From Odontesthes bonariensis (Eukaryota; Chordata; Actinopteri; Atheriniformes; Atherinopsidae): 64,000 bases of DNA. The notes under the pieces are model-generated. The model was not told where the DNA came from, made no database searches, and was given only the letters and a program-made list of their open reading frames with translations. Position 1 is the stretch's first letter, and every line of letters starts with the position of its first letter. Below are positions 59,801-64,000 of this stretch, one piece after another. Position numbers and translations under genes: made by a program. The stretch is from contig NC_134508.1 of the NCBI RefSeq assembly GCF_027942865.1, positions 32,547,466 to 32,611,465 of the forward strand. The letters are read 5' to 3'.

Positions 59801-62800
59801 TGCTGTATAAATCAACTGGGCAGAGCTGAAATTAATTGTCAGTCCAGCAGCATATTCAGGAAGTGTTTGCAGCTTCCCTACTGTTGTGATACCAAAGTCA
59901 TTGTCATTCTCAATGACTTTCATGGTCAGTATACTGTCTGCAGCATGCGACCTTTGACATCTCTTACCAACAACGGGTCCTTCAACCTCCACATTGTCCT
60001 TTTTTGGACGTTTTCCCTTTTTCCGAGATTTTTCGACCTGTAGATTTGTGGTTTCCTCATCATTGCTATCCCCTATTAGTAATGATAAATTGCAGTTTTA
60101 TGTAGAATTGACTTTTACTGAAACTTCAAATACTTTGGTTAATCAGTTCTGTTATTGAAAATCTTTGAGTATTTTAAAAGTTTTGAAATCATTTGTAAAG
60201 GAGTTCTTCCTCTGTTGATTAAAAGTGCTGCTTAAAGTATTGCCAAGCAACAAAGAGTCAAATAAGAAACATGTAGAGTATCATAAAGTGTAGACAAGAG
60301 AAATGAAGAGCAGCTTTGAAAAAACATTTATGAATTTGAAATATTGTGTAAAATAAACATGTAACGAAATATGTAAAAATTTACCACAATATCAGGTCAT
60401 TTCTTACCTATGACTGTATCTGGAACCAGTGGACCAGCTTTCTCTCGTTTCTTGCGTCTTCCTGCTTTTCCATCTCCCTCTTCTCCATCTTCTCCTTCCT
60501 CTGCCTCAACTCCCTCTGTTCCTTCCCCCCCTTCTCCTCCTTTTCCTCTTCTCCCTCCTCTTCCCTTTCCTCCCGCTTTCCCCTCCCCTCCTTCTCCCTC
60601 TTCATCAGAATCTTCAAATGAATCATCATACTCCTCTTCATCATCAAAGTCTGCACCTGCTCCACCAACGCCTCCAGCTCCACCAACGCCTCCAGCTCCA
60701 CCAACACCTCCTGCTCCACCAACACCTCCTGCTCCACCAACGCCTCCTGCTCCACCAACGCCTCCAGCTCCACCAACACCTCCTGCTCCACTAACGCCTC
60801 CTGCTCCACCAACGCCTCCAGCTACACCAACGTCTCCTACTCCACCAACACCTCCTGCTCCACCAACGCCTCCAGCTCCACCAACTCCTCCAGCTCCACC
60901 AACGTCTCCTACTCCACCAACGCCTCCTGCTCCACCTGTAGCTCCATCTACTCCTTCCACTGCACCACTACCACCTGCACCTCCACCCATGCCACCACCT
61001 GCACCTCCACCAGCACCATCAGCAGCACGAGATGCTTTTTTCTTAGTCTTCCTCTCAGCTCCATCCTTCCCGGCCTTCTTTGACTTTGACCCAACTTTGG
61101 CTCTGTCCTTATCTGCAGCTTTGGCCTCAGCCTCTGCCTTTTTTGCTGCTTGATCCTCCATTCGAGCAGCTACTTCCGCAACTTCTCTATCCGCTTGAGC
61201 TTTCTTTGCATGTTCCAATTTTTCTTCCAATTCTTTCTGATATTTTTCTTGCTGTTCCTTAGCTATTCTCAAAAGTTCTTCATCATCGACGGTTCCAGCC
61301 ATGGTAGTTTTCCGTGCTGTCTTTGTCTTTTTGTCAGCACCTTTGTTAGCTATGAGGGATAATATGGTTAATGCCTTTAGAATGTAAAACTTCAAATGTG
61401 TGCGATATTTAGAGTCGAGGTAAAGTGTGCAAAACCATACTATATTTTGGCATGCATTAATCATTGTGTCGTGTTGTACCAATAGATTATTATAAACAGA
61501 AAGAAAAAAAAACTTTTCTCACCTTCAATCACAAGCCAGGCATTGCATGATTTGATTCCTGCTACAGCAGCATAGATACCACCATCCAGAGGCAGACAGT
61601 CCCGCAAAATTAACTTGTGGATAAGGAAATCCTCGGATACAGTTATCTCATGTTTATCACTATTTGACAGCAAAGCAGATTTGCCATACCATTTGATCTC
61701 ACTCATTGGTGCAGTTAGAACACATGTAAAGACGGCATCCTCTCGTTCCTCTGCCTTGACCTCATGTATTTTGACAGCAAAGTCAACCTCAGGCACTGTG
61801 AAAAGTTTTAAAAAGATGAGACACATGATGAAAAATCTTTTCTATCCCAACCATTTTCTAAATTGTTCATTTTGGCCAGGGTCACATGCAGCTGCCAGTC
61901 TTATTGTGTGCATTTAATTCTATGTAAAACTAATTCAGACATCAAAATAAAAATGAAAGCCTTTATGGTGATTTAAAATATATAAAGTTTGAAATTATAC
62001 AGATCCATCATTATGGTCATGGCCGCACTTGGCTCTTGATAATTTCCTTAGACTGCAATAATTGTAAAGCAAGCATTTTTTTCTTGGAAAGAAATCGTGC
62101 AAGATTAATTGCATATTGTAGTTAAGATAAATCAGACAGTCCATTTTTGTTTTGACATTCATTTCCATTGTGACCATATGTAACCGTCCTACAAAAAGCT
62201 GAATTACTTACATAACATATCTGAAAAGTAAGACTTACCTTTAAAATCTGTGGAGAATACATTGACTCCCTCAACGTCCACTGAGTAGAGTCCAGCATCA
62301 TCTTTTCCTAGGTTTTTAATTGTGAAAATGTATTTTTTGCCAACTTGTTTCAAGCTATGCTTGATCCCATCCTGGTCTTCTTTGGAGAATGGAACCATGA
62401 CACCATTCTGACAGATTTAGGGACATTTTAATTATTAACACTACAGAAAAGTAAGTAAATACATAAATAAGTAAGGAAGGAAGTGAATAAATAAATAGGT
62501 TAATGGGTTAATTGATAGAAAAAAAAAAGTAAATACATAAATAAATGAGTACATAAGTAAATAAATGAATAAGTAGTTTTAGCCTTACCTTGTACAGATA
62601 CATTTTGCTGGATGGATCCTTAAGATCCATGTCCAACTCAATTGTTGCACAATCGTCATCTTTCACCTCAATATGTTTCAGTGTGCCGATGTGTGAGATA
62701 AACTGTTGTAAAAAATTAGATACACATAGAATTAGAATAATGTTTGAGTACCTACATAGAAACTAGAGGAAGGAACAGATCATCACAAGGACATCCTAAA

Positions 62801-63897
62801 GTATGATTTTAGAGAGGTCTTAACTAATGGAAACAAGAATCAGTAGGCCACACCTGCGCAATCTCCTCCTCTCGTTCTTTTTTCATTTCATTAAGTTTCT
62901 TCAGCATTTTACGGAAGTCAGTGATGTTGTACTCGGCACAGAGCCTCTCGTAGTCTTTCTTATCAGCACTGAGAAGGATTTCCCAGATCATTTCTTCTGT
63001 TTGCATTGGCTTTTCCTCACGTGTTCCATCTGGATTACTGCAGAATAAGAAACTGTTTGAAGCTCCACTGAAATAATTGCTGTTACATTGGCAGTGTTAC
63101 TGGAGTCACTGGGATATTAGAACTTTTTATTTTCAACAGACAGTAGGTTACGTTTACAGTGTTTTTCCTCACCGTTTTTTAAGTTTTTTTCTGATTTCTG
63201 CTGCATCTGAGGAACCATAACAAAAAAGAAAAACATCAATCGGTAACAAAATATTTGTTTACATCTTCTTTAACAGTAGTAATACATAAAACTAGTTCTT
63301 TTAACTTTATGCTTTGCACACAAAATATCCAATCTCCAAAAAAATCTTTAAGATATAGAGTATGAAGAATAAGTGTTCTGACCAGAAAAAGCTCAAATAA
63401 CTTATGTATCTAATCAAATGCAAAAAAGGCTCACAGCAACAGCTGGATTCTGGAAGCTGACGTTCGTATTTTTCTGATACATTCAAAAAGGAGTTGTGGA
63501 CTAAGTGGACTTGTGGACTTGTTAAGTGTCAGTGCAAACTGGCATATGCTGATGTGACACATGCAACATGGCCAGCAGATTTGATCAAATAATTCAAATG
63601 AATTACTTAAATAAGACAATGGCAATTTATAGATAAAAGCTAACTGAGCTACATTATCATTCTGAGTTTTTGATGGATTTATTATAAACCATCACCTTTT
63701 TCCATCTTTACATTCAGCTGATTACCAATTCCATGATATGATAAATGTATTGTTAATTACTGTTCACTGTTTGCATTTAACACAAGGAAACAAATGGGCA
63801 GCTTAGAATACTTTACCAAAAGTTTTGGTGTCTAATTAAATGTGAACCTTACCTTCTACTTGTACCTTTTCAAATTCCTTGGCTTTAGAGAATCCAA
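47444..63897 (-). CDS. igfn1: igfn1-like gene, copy C (5' end outside window; 21 coding exons visible)
   Basis: Spliced minus-strand gene whose first exons, including Ig1, lie beyond position 64000. Visible exons: 63853-63897, 63173-63206, 62854-63037, 62589-62702, 62239-62407, 61523-61795, 60408-61349, 59968-60072, 56852-57010 (acceptor uncertain), 55514-55638, 55289-55430, 54864-55157, 54487-54783, 52545-52724, 52314-52442, 51904-52212, 50239-50324, 49943-50135, 49553-49849, 47562-47888, 47444-47448. This gives about 1469 residues: THB, Ig2, Ig3, long linker (about 400 residues, Gly-rich), Ig4, Ig5, three FN3, Ig6, FN3, Ig7. It is closer to copy B than to copy A in domain count and in most exon lengths, and has the largest linker. 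Predicted sarcomeric scaffold, as for IGFN1; paralogue number cannot be assigned. Confidence 0.87.
48215..48232. repeat. poly-C run
   Basis: About 18 consecutive C in a copy C intron; a similar run of about 15 C occurs at 35148-35162 in a copy B intron. Such runs often vary or are mis-sequenced. Confidence 0.85.
49553..49849 (-). CDS. igfn1: copy C exon: last FN3
   Basis: 297-nt exon (D-E-P-K-P-P-G-P-V, I-S-W-T-P-S-P-D-E-K-R, H-Y-M-V-T-K-R-D, Y-A-K-N-D-M-G). It ends at a GT donor (AAAG|gtac), unlike the GC donor at the same place in copy B. Confidence 0.89.
49943..50324 (-). CDS. igfn1: copy C exons: Ig6
   Basis: Exons 50239-50324 and 49943-50135 encode an Ig (V-T-W-L-K-D-G-V-P-V, D-T-G-I-Y-T-I-I-V-K-N, I-E-I-R-V-T-G). 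Confidence 0.88.
50796..51773 (+). mobile_element. decayed Tc1-like element
   Basis: Ends are inverted relatives (gtgtgcataattgttag near 50797 and ctaattattgtgcagc near 51757). Inside, an open frame at 51268-51531 contains M-Q-E-H-A-T-S-H-A and V-E-N-L-W followed by E-I-Y-N-D-G-K-Q, which align with the second and third catalytic blocks of a fish Tc1 transposase; the second catalytic Asp is replaced by Glu. The rest is riddled with lesions. In a copy C intron between FN3-3 and Ig6. Confidence 0.7.
51904..54783 (-). CDS. igfn1: copy C exons: FN3 triplet
   Basis: FN3-1 54487-54783 (F-K-W-R-P-P-K-D-S-G-G), FN3-2 52545-52724 plus 52314-52442 (A-W-S-P-P-A-N-T-G-G, Y-E-F-R-L-A-A-I-N), FN3-3 51904-52212 (L-S-W-T-K-P-K, Y-Y-V-E-I-R-P-A, M-Y-W-V-R-V-V-A-T-N). 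All lengths equal copy B's. The 1.76-kb intron between FN3-1 and FN3-2 contains a fold-back MITE and a perfect hairpin. Confidence 0.89.
53624..53662. repeat. perfect 16-bp inverted repeat, 7-nt loop
   Basis: cttagccttttaaact, loop cttacac, agtttaaaaggctaag. In a copy C intron, about 340 bp from the fold-back MITE. Confidence 0.9.
53998..54167. mobile_element. fold-back MITE (~170 bp)
   Basis: Almost the whole element is an imperfect palindrome: agttaaaggaatagttcgcc at the left, ggcgaactatccctttaact at the right, with matching internal blocks (tgacatccca and gggatgtca) around a central ttacgtaa. Lies in the copy C intron between FN3-1 and FN3-2. Confidence 0.82.
54864..55638 (-). CDS. igfn1: copy C exons: Ig4 and Ig5
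   Basis: Ig4 is 55514-55638 plus 55289-55430 (E-L-E-C-K strand B Cys retained; strand F has K-Y-K-F-E instead of Cys). Ig5 is 54864-55157 (I-Q-W-Y-L-D-G-E-E-L, G-E-V-K-I-K-L-K-N). Confidence 0.88.
56852..57010 (-). CDS. igfn1: copy C extra linker exon 2
   Basis: Open frame ending in a gtaag donor after G-K-R-S-G-R-A-R-Q-G-P-L-I-E-E-T-V-S. That end matches the A-G-P-L-V-P-D-T-V-I end of the main linker exon and so identifies the correct frame. The acceptor is ambiguous: AG at 57012/57011 (start 57010) and AG at 57024/57023 (start 57022) both keep frame; the better-looking cag at 57014/57013 does not. Composition is Gly, Ala, Ser and Glu. Confidence 0.6.
58108..58121 (+). promoter_or_regulatory. 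CTCF-like core motif
   Basis: ccaccagggggcag fits the vertebrate CTCF core consensus at every strong position. It lies in the 2.95-kb intron between the two extra linker exons of copy C. Sequence match only; occupancy unknown. Confidence 0.4.
59968..60072 (-). CDS. igfn1: copy C extra linker exon 1 (Lys-rich)
   Basis: A 105-nt phase 1-1 exon with an open frame: G-D-S-N-D-E-E, then S-R-K-K-G-K-R-P-K-K-D-N, ending V-E-G-P-V-V. Flanked by a TAG acceptor and a gtaag donor. Absent from copies A and B. The basic K-K-G-K-R-P-K-K resembles a nuclear localisation signal, but any protein of this composition would. Confidence 0.66.
60408..61349 (-). CDS. igfn1: copy C main linker exon, coiled-coil plus Gly-rich repeat
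   Basis: A 942-nt exon, the largest of the locus. Order: Lys-rich start, A-R-K-T-T-M-A-G, I-A-K-E-Q-Q-E-K leading into a long Glu/Lys/Ala helix, a basic block (K-T-K-K-K-A-S-R), then about 15 copies of a Gly-Gly-Val-Gly-Gly-Ala hexapeptide, an acidic block (D-D-E-E-E-Y-D-D-S-F-E-D-S), a Gly/Glu/Arg block, and R-E-K-A-G-P-L-V-P-D-T-V-I-G at the end. The exon boundaries are set by phase-1 splice sites and by the conserved ends shared with copy B. Human IGFN1, as I recall, also has a large repetitive linker exon, of different sequence. Confidence 0.85.
60655..60936 (-). repeat. 18-bp coding minisatellite (Gly-Gly-Val-Gly-Gly-Ala)
   Basis: Tandem 18-bp units, gctccaccaacgcctcc(a/t) on the plus strand, about 15 copies with a few substitutions (cgt to aca, gtt to gct). 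Because 18 is a multiple of three, copy-number change keeps the reading frame. A degenerate Gly/Ala-rich tail continues to about 61025. Confidence 0.9.
61523..62702 (-). CDS. igfn1: copy C exons: Ig2 and Ig3
   Basis: Ig2 is 62589-62702 plus 62239-62407 (D-D-A-G-L-Y-S-V-D-V). Ig3 is 61523-61795 (I-K-W-Y-G-K-S strand C, D-G-G-I-Y-A-A-V-A-G, K-S-C-N-A-W-L-V-I-E-G). The L-E-Q-G-D-K-Y motif of copies A and B has diverged to L-S-N-S-D-K-H. Confidence 0.87.
62447..62575. repeat. degenerate AAAT/AAGT tetranucleotide repeat
   Basis: Imperfect taaa/taag units interrupted by a poly-A run, in the copy C intron between the two Ig2 exons. Confidence 0.8.
62854..63897 (-). CDS. igfn1: copy C first visible exons: THB region
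   Basis: Exons 63853-63897 and 63173-63206 encode a charged lead-in (V-G-F-S-K-A-K, then E-I-R-K-K-L-K-K). Exon 62854-63037 (184 nt, as in copy B) encodes the tri-helix bundle with M-I-W-E-I-L-L-S-A-D-K-K and T-D-F-R-K-M-L-K-K-L. The second Trp of copies A and B (F-R-W-M) is Lys here. Confidence 0.84.
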
Positions 63898-64000
63898 CTG
63901 TGAATAAGCACAACTTTAGGTCATTTTTTGTCATGTTTTTGGCTCAACTCAACATAAACATACGCCTGTTATCATCCACATTTGAGAAAGACAGTGATGC

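Noticed and set aside
60408..60812. Second minus-strand frame over the same repeat (Val-Glu-Leu rich)
   Set aside because: Frame-shadow of the minisatellite; the Gly-rich frame alone joins the flanking conserved exons in phase.
60410..61153. Long plus-strand open frame (247 codons) of Pro/Ala/Thr/Ser
   Set aside because: It is the antisense of the copy C linker exon; the 18-bp repeat keeps all frames open. No splice, start or domain support.
7356..63897. MyBP-C (mybpc) identity for the three genes
   Set aside because: The THB and C-terminal order are similar, but three FN3 in a row in B and C, the N-terminal Ig with its lead-in, and the linker position fit IGFN1 better.

Overview
This is a vertebrate, almost certainly teleost fish, nuclear DNA window. 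The basis is spliced genes with GT-AG introns, AT-rich introns, fish-type Tc1/mariner elements and MITEs, and a tandem array of igfn1-like genes. From memory, zebrafish also carries tandem igfn1 paralogues. I see no prokaryotic features, CRISPR, rRNA or tRNA.

The backbone is three head-to-tail genes on the minus strand, all homologous to IGFN1 (immunoglobulin-like and fibronectin type III domain containing 1), a muscle Z-disc protein related in architecture to myosin-binding protein C. Copy A (about 7.1-21.6 kb) is complete: 24 coding exons, about 1226 aa. Copy B (about 32.3-42.9 kb of coding sequence, first noncoding exon probably further upstream) is complete: 23 coding exons, about 1384 aa. 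Copy C (47.4 kb to beyond 64 kb) lacks its 5' end; 21 coding exons (about 1469 residues) are visible. I derived exon borders by reading the minus strand, matching splice sites and checking that phases close. Many homologous exons have exactly the same length in the three copies (114, 142, 180, 129, 193, 273, 294, 297, 327 nt).

The shared protein plan is: short N-terminus, Ig1, tri-helix bundle (the MyBP-C THB fold), Ig2, Ig3, a fast-evolving linker, Ig4, Ig5, three FN3, Ig6, FN3, Ig7. The stop codon lies in a tiny last coding segment (Asp-stop) in all three. Copy A lacks the third FN3 exon, has lost one intron before the THB, and has replaced much of the linker by three mini-exons. Copy B has a 16-alanine run in its linker. 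Copy C has an 18-bp minisatellite encoding a Gly-Gly-Val-Gly-Gly-Ala repeat and two extra linker exons.

The rest is intergenic or intronic. From 1 to about 7.1 kb I see no gene. Between copies A and B (21.6-32.3 kb) lie a Tc1-like element with long IR/DR ends and a broken transposase (26.3-27.9 kb), a GC-rich MITE (30.05-30.58 kb) and a broken hAT-like zinc-finger fragment fused to half of a MITE (30.75-31.55 kb). Introns hold two further decayed Tc1-like copies (33.8-34.3 kb and 50.8-51.8 kb), a fold-back MITE (54.0-54.2 kb), several perfect hairpins and a CTCF-like motif. Copy C's 3' end and copy B's 5' region are separated by only about 1.7-3 kb.
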